Of a DNA stretch of 11,324 nt, positions 1 through 7,668 are shown piece by piece. Where the stretch lies: contig JAQICU010000014.1 in NCBI GenBank assembly GCA_027858325.1, forward strand, positions 1 to 11,324, read 5' to 3'. The notes below the pieces were generated by a model that was not told the origin of the DNA, ran no database searches, and saw only the letters and a list, made by a program, of their open reading frames with translations. The position numbers were made by a program, and so were the translations under genes. Numbering within the stretch: position 1 is the stretch's first letter; each line of letters begins with the position of its first letter. This DNA is from Candidatus Cloacimonadota bacterium (GTDB lineage: Bacteria; Cloacimonadota; Cloacimonadia; Cloacimonadales; TCS61).

Positions 1-123
1 ATATAGTAAATTAAGATACTGTTTTTCATTATATCAACTGAAATTCTGGCGTTTGAATTGATTATTTGTTATTAAGTGTTTAAATTTTACAGTATTAATT
101 ATTCAAACTATTCAGTAAGATAC

Positions 124-150
124 TTGACAAAAAAATATTTAGCTTATCAT
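124..150 (+). promoter_or_regulatory. Candidate sigma70-type promoter for the large secreted-protein gene
   Basis: A perfect -35 box, TTGACA (124-129), is followed by TATCAT (145-150), which matches five of six bases of TATAAT. The spacer is only 15 bases, shorter than the preferred 17, so this is tentative. A start near 157 would give a leader of about 235 bases before the ATG at 393. Confidence 0.35.
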
Positions 151-183
151 TTGCATTGCAAATGCAATTTCATTAGCATTTGC
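148..183. promoter_or_regulatory. Palindromic half-site cluster, possible operator
   Basis: CATTTGCA (148-155) and TGCAAATG (157-164) form a perfect palindrome around a single T. A further half-site lies at 176-183 (GCATTTGC), the exact reverse complement of GCAAATGC at 158-165. Three copies of one 7-base motif in alternating orientation are arranged like a repressor or activator site, and the first overlaps the candidate -10 box. No known regulator is recognised. It could instead form an RNA hairpin. Confidence 0.35.
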
Positions 184-392
184 CATAGATAATTTCTAAA
201 GAGTAAAATTTTCAATATCGAGAAGAAAGTTATTTATTATTGAATATTTCAACTATCGCTATTATGTTTTTTTTGAGCCTATTACGATCGCTATTTACAT
301 TAATGGGGTGGGAAACATATGTTACAACGTTCAGTTTTATACATTTTTATTACAATCCCATTTGATATTCTAACAAAAACAAGGAGAAGAAA

Positions 393-3300
393 ATGAAAAA
401 ATTTGTAATTATTCTATTATTCAGTTTTTTATTATTCAGCATACTTTATTCTCAACTTATGGAGAATTCAGGAATAGCTAAGATCAATCAGGCAATGTAT
501 AATGATGCAATCCCAGAAAATATGTTGCATCCTTCTGAAAAATTAATAATTAATTCAGCATCAAGAAACTCTTCAATTCTATATGTGAATGCACATCAGA
601 ATGGTGATATTACTTTCAAAACTGCAGTTGCAAGTTTACCTAATGTTGGCACTTTTACTGAATTTGATGCTTACTCAGCTACACCAGATGTAGCCTATCT
701 TCTAGGTTATGATGTTGTAATTGTAGCATCAAATTTTGTATTTGCAGACCCAATGACACTTGGTAACAATCTGGCAAGTTATGTAGATCAAGGAGGGAAA
801 GTTTGTATGATAGAAGGTTCCTTTAGTTCCGGATACGAACTAGAGGGATTAATAATGGATCCCGCGTACTCACCTCTTACTGTCGCTCCTTTTAGTCTTA
901 CAACTGTATCTTGTAATAGTTTTGTAACACATCCCATTACATCAAATGTTTCATATATCGAAACTGGACTTTATACATTTTCTTACCCGCAAGGTAATGG
1001 TGTATCACTTGGTATATATGGAACAGGAGATCATGTAGCTGCTTATAATCCCGATAAAGCTATTGTAGCCATTAATGTCTTTCCAAGTGATGGTTTTTGG
1101 GGCGGAGATTTTATACAGATGATAAGCAATACAATTGACTGGCTTATTGGTCCTGAAATATCTGTTACTCCATCTTCTATGACGGAAAACCTGAACGTAG
1201 GTGAAACATCAACACAGATTTTAAATATCGAAAATATTATCACTGGCGCAGCGGATTTAGATGCTTTTATCACGATTGAAGCTTCAGCTGAGGATTATTT
1301 CCAATCCTTCCTAGACTTCCCGCAATATGAGCAGCGAGGACACAGCGCTACTGAAAGAACAACCACTGAGATAGCAAATGGTTATCCAGATAAATTCCAA
1401 CAACTCATCGAACCATTGGATAGTAGAAGCATTATCTTCAGTGATGATATGGAAAGCGGTGTGGGAGGATGGACGACTCAAGTGTATGGTGTAGATGACC
1501 TCTGGCACCAAACCAACCTTAGCTTCAATAGCCCTGTTACCAGTTGGTGGTGCGGCATAGAAGCCCAGGGAAATTATGCAACTGGTAATCGGATCAATAC
1601 TGCCCTGATCTCTCCTGCCATAGACCTGACTACTATCTCCATACCTGTCGGATTATATTTCTATGAATCCTACGATACTGAAATTGGTTGGGATCATTGT
1701 TTAGTAGATGTTACAATAGATGGGGGCAGCAGTTGGACTCAACTTAGAGGTGGATATGGGAGTGCCCCAACGGGTAATAGTGGAGGTTGGATATTTACTG
1801 CATTGGATTTAACACCATACCTGGGAAATATGCTGCAAATCCGTTTTTATTTTGACACAAATGATGGTGGTCTCAATGATTATGCCGGTTGGTTTGTAGA
1901 TGATGTAATTGTAACAACCGGGAATCCACTGGTTCCCTGGTTAGCAGTTGACACTTATAATGTTACAATTCCAGGCCAAAGTTCTGCCGATGTCAACGTG
2001 GATTTCGATGCCAGTGCTATATTTGGAGGTACTTATACTGCTAATATCGTTATCGACAGCAACGACCCGGTAACTCCTCAGGTAATTGTGCCCGTAACAA
2101 TGGAAGTAACAGGTATTCCTGACATTGAAGCAGATGTTACCAGCTTTGATTTTGGTTCTTTAGAGTACGGTCAGAATGCAACAGATAATTTAACTATCTC
2201 CAATGCCGGTACAGATTGGTTGAATGTAACAGATATTGTTTCTGATAATCCGGATTTTACAGTTGATATTACAAGTTTCTCACTTTATGCGATGGAGCAG
2301 CAGGTCGTAATTGTGACATTTACCCCATCATCGGCTGGCGTTATTACAAGTGACCTGACAATTTATAGTAATGACCCGGATGAACCTGAGGTTGTAATTG
2401 CTCTAAGTGGTGAGTGCACAGCTGCTGAGATTGTGATAACTCCTGCCTCATTTGAAGAGAACATTGCACCGGATGTAATTGTTGATAACACTCTGACAAT
2501 TGAAAACACCGGATTGGCTGATCTGAACTACAATATCTCAATTGAGTACATGATACCAACAGATAGAGAAAGAAATTATGGCGACTATGCAGATAGAAGT
2601 AGAGAAAATTCTTCGACTATCAGTTTGTTTGACAGGCAATCTGCTTCAGCGAGTAGAGAATTTCCTGAAAACCGTGCTGCCGGTGATATTCTAGGAGTAT
2701 ATTCCGGTATGCCACCCAATACTGTGAGTAATATGGGTATGGTTTGGGTAGGAGATTTGCTTTATTCGGTAAATTTTGGTATAAATGAATTAACTGTTTA
2801 CGATATCTCAACTCAATCTGTAATTGCTACTTATCCTACTCATGTTGGACCTTTTGGTATCACCTGGGATGGAAGTTACTTATGGATTGGAGATCAATCA
2901 GGGAATGTATGGGCATACAATTTGGATGGTTCATCTGCAGGTTTCTCATTCAGTTGTCCAGATATACAATTCCCTGCATTAACTTGGGATGGCAGTTATT
3001 TCGTGACCAGCCCTATTTTCACCCCCGATCCAACTATTTATAAACTAGATGCAACCGGTTTTATTATTGATTCTTATACGGGATCAATTGGGATGGACAT
3101 TTGGCAGTTCGTCTGGGTTCCCGAACACATGGGTGGTAATTTGTGGATGACAAATACTGCTGCTAATACGGTAGTCCAAATGAATTTAGCTGATACTGAT
3201 GGAACTTACAACATTATAAGCGGTTTCACACTTCCACCTGGTGAATTTGAATGTTATTCAATTACTCACCACAATTTCAACTTATGGTGGGCCGATTGGG

Positions 3301-4949
3301 ATGGTCCGCTTTATGAAATTGATGATGGTATTGCAGAATTTTACTGGTTGAGTATTGACATCACAAGTGGAACGCTGGGAACGGGAATTTCTGATGATAT
3401 CACTGTAACAATTGATGCCAACGAAACCGATAACCTGGGAGTTTACGAAGCCAGCCTGGTAATCGTAAGTAATGACCCGGATGATCTGGTAGTTTATGTT
3501 CCAGTTACCTTAACTGTGAACTATCCTCCTGAGATAATTCTTCCGGATGATTTTACATTTGAAGAGGATGATGGACTGATGGTTGATTTCGATTCCTATA
3601 TCACAGATCCTAACAGTAGTCCTTATGTTCTATCCGCTACTGGGAACACAAATGTTACTGTGGATATTGTGGGCAGCGAAGTAACCTTTGGTGCTCCACC
3701 GGATTGGTATGGTACAGAGACATTGACCTTCACGGTTAATGATGGACAAACCGATACTGATGTGGTTGATATTATCGTAACTCCTGTTAATGATGATCCA
3801 ACTATTGTCTTACCGAATGATTTCACATTTGATGAAGATGATGGACTAGTTGTTGATTTCACAGGATTTGTTGATGATATTGATTTGGATGTCCTTACAT
3901 TAACAGTTGCTGGCAATACAGAGATCACAGTTGATATTGTAGATTTGGAAGTTACTTTTGGTGCAACTGCCAATTGGAATGGAACTGAAACACTAACTTT
4001 CACAGTTGATGATGGACAGGGTGAGAGAGTTTCTATCTCAACAAGCAGAAAAACAGCAACAAAAAATGAAGGCAGCAGAGCAACCGCAGATGATGTTGTG
4101 GATGTAATAGTCCTGCCGGTTAATGATGATCCAACGATAGTCTTACCTGAGGAATTCACATTTGAGGAAGATGATGGATTGATGGTTGATTTCACAGACT
4201 TCATTGATGATATTGATCCGGATGATCTTACATTAACAGTAACTGGTAATACAGAGATCACAGTTGATATTGTTGGATTTGAAGTTACTTTTGGTGCAAC
4301 AGTCAACTGGAATGGAACAGAAACTCTAACCTTTATCGTAGATGATAATGTAACCAGGGCAACTGCCGAAGATGATGTGGATGTTATTGTAACTCCGGTT
4401 AACGATGAACCAGTCCTGATAGGTTTCCTGCCGGAAGAACTTACATTTACAGTTGAGCAGGATAGCATGGTTACCTTCAGTGTGGATGTAGAGGATATTG
4501 ATAGTACAATAGACTACGAATGGTTTGTAGATGATGTTCTTCAAACTGAATCTATAGAAGAATTCGTTCACATCTTCGCGGTTGTTGGAGATATTGAGAT
4601 CAAATCTATTGCATCTGATGAAGATTATGAAATTGAAACTATCTGGATCGTTCAGGTTGAAGAGGGGTCTGGTGCTGGAAATGAATTACTTCCAGTTACA
4701 AGTGTCCTGAGTCAAAATTACCCGAATCCATTCAACCCAACAACTACGATCAGTTTCGATATTAAAGAGAACGAAACTGGAAACTTAAATATTTACAATA
4801 TGAAGGGACAACTAGTGCTAACCAGATCCTTTGGAGCAGGACGGCATAACTTCCTTTGGGATGCAGCCTCCTGTAGTTCAGGAATCTATTTCTATAAGTT
4901 AACGACACCATCTTATTTCCATACACGAAAGATGATCTTATTGAAATAG
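393..4949 (+). CDS. Large secreted multidomain protein with type IX-like C-terminal sorting domain
   Basis: Start is ATG 393, with AAGGAG at 381-386. A Sec signal peptide spans residues 1-20, with a probable cut before Q21. Residues about 60-250 resemble a glutamine-amidotransferase/ThuA-like alpha-beta fold without an obvious catalytic triad. Next come an ASH/choice-of-anchor-like beta domain (255-295), a jelly-roll/MAM-like domain (347-510, opening S-D-D-M-E), ASH-like domains (about 515-675 and 677-720), a beta-propeller-like region with repeated W-D-G-S-Y motifs (764-985), another beta domain (988-1045), three cadherin-like repeats (1047-1340) and an Ig-like domain (1341-1430). The last 77 residues, from N1442, start with N-Y-P-N-P-F-N-P and look like the FlgD-like/type IX sorting domain. 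The protein is therefore probably exported and held on, or released from, the outer surface; an adhesin or matrix role is inference. Three Arg/Ser/Thr-rich linkers interrupt the otherwise acidic protein. The bidirectional terminator follows directly. Confidence 0.9.
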   Translation: MKKFVIILLFSFLLFSILYSQLMENSGIAKINQAMYNDAIPENMLHPSEKLIINSASRNSSILYVNAHQNGDITFKTAVASLPNVGTFTEFDAYSATPDVAYLLGYDVVIVASNFVFADPMTLGNNLASYVDQGGKVCMIEGSFSSGYELEGLIMDPAYSPLTVAPFSLTTVSCNSFVTHPITSNVSYIETGLYTFSYPQGNGVSLGIYGTGDHVAAYNPDKAIVAINVFPSDGFWGGDFIQMISNTIDWLIGPEISVTPSSMTENLNVGETSTQILNIENIITGAADLDAFITIEASAEDYFQSFLDFPQYEQRGHSATERTTTEIANGYPDKFQQLIEPLDSRSIIFSDDMESGVGGWTTQVYGVDDLWHQTNLSFNSPVTSWWCGIEAQGNYATGNRINTALISPAIDLTTISIPVGLYFYESYDTEIGWDHCLVDVTIDGGSSWTQLRGGYGSAPTGNSGGWIFTALDLTPYLGNMLQIRFYFDTNDGGLNDYAGWFVDDVIVTTGNPLVPWLAVDTYNVTIPGQSSADVNVDFDASAIFGGTYTANIVIDSNDPVTPQVIVPVTMEVTGIPDIEADVTSFDFGSLEYGQNATDNLTISNAGTDWLNVTDIVSDNPDFTVDITSFSLYAMEQQVVIVTFTPSSAGVITSDLTIYSNDPDEPEVVIALSGECTAAEIVITPASFEENIAPDVIVDNTLTIENTGLADLNYNISIEYMIPTDRERNYGDYADRSRENSSTISLFDRQSASASREFPENRAAGDILGVYSGMPPNTVSNMGMVWVGDLLYSVNFGINELTVYDISTQSVIATYPTHVGPFGITWDGSYLWIGDQSGNVWAYNLDGSSAGFSFSCPDIQFPALTWDGSYFVTSPIFTPDPTIYKLDATGFIIDSYTGSIGMDIWQFVWVPEHMGGNLWMTNTAANTVVQMNLADTDGTYNIISGFTLPPGEFECYSITHHNFNLWWADWDGPLYEIDDGIAEFYWLSIDITSGTLGTGISDDITVTIDANETDNLGVYEASLVIVSNDPDDLVVYVPVTLTVNYPPEIILPDDFTFEEDDGLMVDFDSYITDPNSSPYVLSATGNTNVTVDIVGSEVTFGAPPDWYGTETLTFTVNDGQTDTDVVDIIVTPVNDDPTIVLPNDFTFDEDDGLVVDFTGFVDDIDLDVLTLTVAGNTEITVDIVDLEVTFGATANWNGTETLTFTVDDGQGERVSISTSRKTATKNEGSRATADDVVDVIVLPVNDDPTIVLPEEFTFEEDDGLMVDFTDFIDDIDPDDLTLTVTGNTEITVDIVGFEVTFGATVNWNGTETLTFIVDDNVTRATAEDDVDVIVTPVNDEPVLIGFLPEELTFTVEQDSMVTFSVDVEDIDSTIDYEWFVDDVLQTESIEEFVHIFAVVGDIEIKSIASDEDYEIETIWIVQVEEGSGAGNELLPVTSVLSQNYPNPFNPTTTISFDIKENETGNLNIYNMKGQLVLTRSFGAGRHNFLWDAASCSSGIYFYKLTTPSYFHTRKMILLK
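3531..4412 (+). repeat. Three tandem cadherin-like repeats inside the secreted protein
   Basis: Repeat units span about 3531-3800, 3801-4133 and 4134-4412 (90, 111 and 93 codons). Each opens with I-(I/V)-L-P followed by an acidic F-(E/D)-E-D-D-G-L stretch, and ends in P-V-N-D-(D/E)-P. Acidic D-D-I-D positions suggest calcium binding, as in cadherin-like domains. Units two and three are very similar at DNA level, so they look like a fairly recent duplication. Unit two carries about 21 extra residues. Confidence 0.85.
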
Positions 4950-4970
4950 TATTGATTGTAGATTAAACAA

Positions 4971-5011
4971 AAAACTTCGGAGGTTAAACTAGCCTCCGAA
5001 GTTTTCTTTTT
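4971..5011. terminator. Bidirectional intrinsic terminator
   Basis: The arms 4971-4986 and 4990-5005 pair over up to 16 bases, with one T-G pair near the loop. On the plus strand a T-rich tail (5006-5011) follows, ending the secreted-protein gene. On the minus strand the left flank reads as a T-run, ending the tRNA-Sec transcript only about 10 bases after its CCA. Confidence 0.9.
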
Positions 5012-5015
5012 ATAA

Positions 5016-5110
5016 TGGCCGAGAGGGCAGGAATCGAACCTGCCGTGGACAGTTTTAGCTGCCTATTACTGGTTTTGAAGACCAGTTGGAACACCAGTTC
5101 CATCCTCTCT
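5016..5110 (-). tRNA. selC: tRNA-Sec (anticodon TCA)
   Basis: This 95-nt tRNA delivers selenocysteine at UGA codons; it is charged with serine and then converted on the tRNA. The anticodon TCA lies at 5076-5078, in the loop CTTCAAA, which to my recollection is identical to that of E. coli tRNA-Sec. Diagnostic features are a 6-bp D-stem (TGGAAC/GTTCCA) with a 4-nt loop, a long variable arm (GGCAG/CTGTC stem, 6-nt loop), a T-arm GCAGG-TTCGATT-CCTGC and discriminator G before an encoded CCA. The anticodon stem can extend to 6 bp. The acceptor as read has 7 positions with an A-G mismatch at the first pair, so acceptor plus T-stem is 12 rather than the usual 13 bp. selB lies divergently to the right. 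Confidence 0.95.
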
Positions 5111-5189
5111 ATTACCTAAACAAAGAATTTGGTGCTTTTCTTTATGTAAAGATTTTTTTGACTCAGCACCAGAATTAACTAATGTGTTC

Positions 5190-5220
5190 TTGACGAAAAA
5201 CTATTACCAGAGATTATCAA
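5190..5220 (+). promoter_or_regulatory. Possible promoter for selB
   Basis: TTGACG (5190-5195) is followed by TATCAA (5215-5220) after 19 bases, or TTATCA (5214-5219) after 18. Both match the consensus only moderately. The 136 bases between selC and selB must hold promoters in both directions. I see no clear one for selC. Confidence 0.25.
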
Positions 5221-5246
5221 ATCGAGAATTAAATAGAGAAGGGATA

Positions 5247-7196
5247 ATGGATACAAAACACTTAATAATGGGAACTGCCGGGCATGTAGATCATGGCAAA
5301 ACAACATTGATAAAAGCACTCACAGGTTACGATTGCGATACACATAAACAGGAAAAAGAGCGCGGCATTACAATTAATCTGGGATTTTCGCATCTTGATC
5401 TTCCCAATGGAAATAGTGTAGGGATCGTGGATGTACCGGGACATGCAGACTTTATTAAAACAATGGTTGCAGGAGCCTGCGGGATAGATTTTGTACTTCT
5501 GGTTATCGCAGCTGATGAAGGGATAATGCCGCAAACAAAAGAACATCTGGATATAATGAAAACTCTTGTCATCAAAAGTGGAAAGATCGTTCTGACAAAA
5601 ATAGATCTGGTTGATGAGGAACTCCTGGAACTTGCAACCGAAGAGATTATGGATTTTGTGAAGGATTCATTTTTAAATGATGCTCCTGTGACACATGTTT
5701 CTTCCCATACAAAACAGGGAGTTAAAGAACTTATAAATGAAATATCAACTCTGACCGATAAAATTCCACAAAGAAAAACGGAGGGTCTTTTCCGTATGTA
5801 CATCGATCGCATTTTCACCCAGGAAGGTTTTGGTACAATTGTGAACGGTTCGATAATATCAGGGACAATTTCCAAGAATGAACCTGTATTTCTTCTGCCA
5901 AATGAGAAAGAATTAAGAATAAGAAGGCTGGAACATCATGGCATAGAAGTCAACCAGGTTAGTGCAGGAGATCGAGCTTCATTCAATCTGGTCGGTTTTA
6001 AACAGAAAGATTTCAAACATGGAATGGTACTTTCAAATAAAAAGATAAAATCGACTAAACTGATTGATATCAAACTTAATATATATCAAAATGATGTTAC
6101 CCTGGGATTGTGGAATCAGGTGATCTTTCTGCTGGGAACAAATCGAATAATGGCGCGGATACACTTGCTGGACCGGGATCATTTGAAAAGTGGTGAAAGT
6201 TGTTTGGCGCAAGTGTATCTACCACAACCGATTATCACACAATATAACGATAAATTTATTATTCGTAATTCATCAGGAAATCTAACATTGGGTGGAGGTT
6301 ATGTGGTAGATCCGTATCCTCTGCATCATCGTCGCAGAAAAGGAACACAAGTTGAGATTGTGAAGAAAATAGCCGGAGGTGAACTGGAAGAAATGGTGGC
6401 TGCAGAAGTACGGAAATCCGCGCTGCCGATATCACAGAAAACTATAGCTGAATACCTTGATTTGGATCCTGATGATCTGATTGAAGTGATATTCCAAAAA
6501 TTACCGGGAGATATTATTTTCTACCAATCTAAGAATGAAACAATTTTATTACAAAAGAAGATGAATACTGCTTATCAGAATAAGATCCTTACTGGTTTGA
6601 AGGAGTTTCATCAGAAGAATCCTTTGAAAAAAAACGGTAGAACATTTAAAGAACTGATGGGCATTTTTGGTGAAGATCAGAACGAAGTAACAAAGATCAC
6701 ATTAACACAGATCTTACAAAATTTGGAAGAAAAAGCAAAACTCAGGAAAGATGGGAATAGCTGGATACTGGCATCTCATGAAGTTAAATTGAGTAATGAG
6801 ATAAAAGTAATGATTAGTAAATTCGATAAATTGATAAATTCGAAATGTAATAATGCAGTTGATCCCGCTGAATTAAGTGATCTGGCAGCCGATAAGAAGA
6901 TCTCAAAAAAACAGATGGAACAGATAATTTCCTATCTCGTTGGCAAAGGGAATATTCATTTTCTCCAGCAGAAATATCTTCATTCTGATCTGGTTGAAAA
7001 AGCAAAGAAAATTATACTTGAACAACTCACGAAAACAACCGAGGGTATTAAAGTATCGCAGTTACGAGACCTTCTCAATACGAATCGCAATACTGCCATG
7101 ATCCTACTCGAATTCTTCGATAGTGAAAATATCACACTACGCAAAGGAGACTTCAGATTCTTAACCAAAAAGTTCAAAGAAGGATTGAAAAAGTAG
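5247..7196 (+). CDS. selB: Selenocysteine-specific translation elongation factor SelB
   Basis: SelB is a cytoplasmic GTPase that binds Sec-tRNA-Sec and the SECIS hairpin of selenoprotein mRNAs, and brings selenocysteine to the ribosome at UGA. With the ATG at 5247 the protein has 649 residues, slightly more than E. coli SelB (614). The GTPase motifs are G-H-V-D-H-G-K-T (12-19), E-K-E-R-G-I-T (36-42), D-V-P-G-H (62-66) and T-K-I-D (117-120); the T-K-x-D form is typical of SelB rather than EF-Tu. Two beta-barrel domains follow to about residue 380, then a long basic C-terminal half that fits the four winged-helix domains which bind SECIS RNA. I prefer 5247 over the in-frame ATG at 5184 because the G-rich ribosome site GAAGGG lies just before it and homologues begin a few residues before the P-loop. 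The neighbour selC confirms the pathway; selA and selD are not in view. Confidence 0.96.
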   Translation: MDTKHLIMGTAGHVDHGKTTLIKALTGYDCDTHKQEKERGITINLGFSHLDLPNGNSVGIVDVPGHADFIKTMVAGACGIDFVLLVIAADEGIMPQTKEHLDIMKTLVIKSGKIVLTKIDLVDEELLELATEEIMDFVKDSFLNDAPVTHVSSHTKQGVKELINEISTLTDKIPQRKTEGLFRMYIDRIFTQEGFGTIVNGSIISGTISKNEPVFLLPNEKELRIRRLEHHGIEVNQVSAGDRASFNLVGFKQKDFKHGMVLSNKKIKSTKLIDIKLNIYQNDVTLGLWNQVIFLLGTNRIMARIHLLDRDHLKSGESCLAQVYLPQPIITQYNDKFIIRNSSGNLTLGGGYVVDPYPLHHRRRKGTQVEIVKKIAGGELEEMVAAEVRKSALPISQKTIAEYLDLDPDDLIEVIFQKLPGDIIFYQSKNETILLQKKMNTAYQNKILTGLKEFHQKNPLKKNGRTFKELMGIFGEDQNEVTKITLTQILQNLEEKAKLRKDGNSWILASHEVKLSNEIKVMISKFDKLINSKCNNAVDPAELSDLAADKKISKKQMEQIISYLVGKGNIHFLQQKYLHSDLVEKAKKIILEQLTKTTEGIKVSQLRDLLNTNRNTAMILLEFFDSENITLRKGDFRFLTKKFKEGLKK

Positions 7197-7200
7197 GGAC

Positions 7201-7292
7201 AGATCACCCAGTGGAAATATACAGCAGGCTGTATTTCACGGGGTAAACTGATCTATCCGCATTAAAATTCGACTCGTTAAGGAACGATGAAT
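7201..7292. other. Two hairpins of unknown role between selB and the tRNA terminator
   Basis: AGATCA (7201-7206) pairs perfectly with TGATCT (7249-7254). It encloses CCC/GGG, GTG/CAC and ATACAG (7219-7224)/CTGTAT (7229-7234) around a 4-base loop. A second hairpin has arms ATTC...TCGTT and AACGA...GAAT (7267-7278, 7283-7292). Neither is followed by a T-run, so they are not standard terminators. They could be a 3' untranslated structure of selB or of the minus-strand tRNA transcript. Confidence 0.45.
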
Positions 7293-7304
7293 CGATATAA
7301 AATG

Positions 7305-7339
7305 AAAAAAAGCCGATCGGTTTAAACCGGTCGACTTTT
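7305..7339 (-). terminator. Intrinsic terminator of the tRNA-Lys/tRNA-Glu unit
   Basis: A stem of CCGATCGG against CCGGTCG-type bases (arms about 7312-7320 and 7327-7335, one mismatch and one G-T pair) has a TTTAAA loop. On the minus strand it is followed by seven T, five bases beyond the tRNA-Glu CCA. On the plus strand the tail is only TTTT, so it may weakly terminate selB as well. Confidence 0.75.
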
Positions 7340-7343
7340 AAAA

Positions 7344-7418
7344 TGGTATCCCGTAGGGGAATTGAACCCCTGATGCAGGAATGAAAATCCTGAGTCCTAA
7401 CCACTAGACCAACGGGAC
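7344..7418 (-). tRNA. tRNA-Glu (anticodon TTC)
   Basis: This 75-nt cloverleaf has an encoded CCA. Its acceptor is GTCCCGT/ACGGGAT (first pair G-T), the D-stem GTCT/GGAC, the anticodon stem CAGGA/TCCTG with loop TTTTCAT, and the T-arm AGGGG-TTCAATT-CCCCT. The anticodon TTC is at 7383-7385. It lies 10 bases downstream of tRNA-Lys on the minus strand, so the two are probably cotranscribed. Confidence 0.97.
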
Positions 7419-7428
7419 ACATCTATTT

Positions 7429-7503
7429 TGGTGAGGGTGGACGGATTTGAACCGTCGACTCTCTGCTTAAAAGGCAGATACTCTACCGCTGAGTTACACC
7501 CCC
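7429..7503 (-). tRNA. tRNA-Lys (anticodon TTT)
   Basis: This 75-nt cloverleaf has an encoded CCA. Its acceptor is GGGGGTG/CACCCTC (one G-T pair), the D-stem ACTC/GAGT, the anticodon stem TCTGC/GCAGA with loop CTTTTAA, and the T-arm GACGG-TTCAAAT-CCGTC. The anticodon TTT is at 7469-7471. It is the first gene of the minus-strand tRNA pair. Confidence 0.97.
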
Positions 7504-7546
7504 GAGAATTCACGTTAATAACACTTAATGCCCAACGGAGCGCCAA

Positions 7547-7572
7547 ATTAAAAGGGGTGTTTTCTGTGTCAA
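7547..7572 (-). promoter_or_regulatory. Candidate promoter for the tRNA-Lys/tRNA-Glu unit
   Basis: Read on the minus strand, a perfect TTGACA lies at 7572-7567. The -10 candidates are TTTAAT (7552-7547, 14-base spacer) or TAATTT two bases earlier (16-base spacer). It sits about 45 bases before the tRNA-Lys 5' end, which fits a short leader. Confidence 0.45.
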
Positions 7573-7668
7573 TTTTTTTTATTTCAGAAAAAATATATTG
7601 CGTTGTTTGTGTCTATAGTAAAAACTTGAATATGCTTTTCATTAAAGGAATTATGCAACGGAGGGAAA

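Larger units (their letters stand above)
1..392. other. Upstream non-coding region of the large secreted-protein gene
   Basis: This very AT-rich stretch holds no convincing long coding region. It contains a TTGACA box at 124-129 followed by TATCAT at 145-150, and a cluster of CATTTGC half-sites at 148-183. There is a run of T at 266-274 without a clear hairpin before it, and two copies of ATCGCTATT at 255-263 and 288-296. A 25-codon reading frame (319-396) has a TGA that overlaps the ATG at 393. The end of any gene to the left is not visible. Confidence 0.6.

Noticed and set aside
3623..4468. 281-codon open frame on the minus strand
   Set aside because: It lies wholly opposite the cadherin-like repeats, is made of Ser/Thr/Val low-complexity sequence mirroring the Asp/Val-rich sense strand, and has no ribosome site.
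5130..5171. Inverted TGGTGC/GCACCA between selC and selB
   Set aside because: Only six bases with about 30 between them; it is likely to occur by chance and matches no known operator.
5184..5246. Upstream in-frame ATG for selB
   Set aside because: It would add 21 residues absent from the family, has no ribosome site, and overlaps the likely promoter; ATG 5247 has a G-rich site just before it.
5327..5875. 182-codon minus-strand frame inside selB
   Set aside because: It is antisense to the conserved GTPase domain and has no family features.
7204..7422. 72-codon minus-strand frame
   Set aside because: It starts inside tRNA-Glu and crosses the tRNA terminator.
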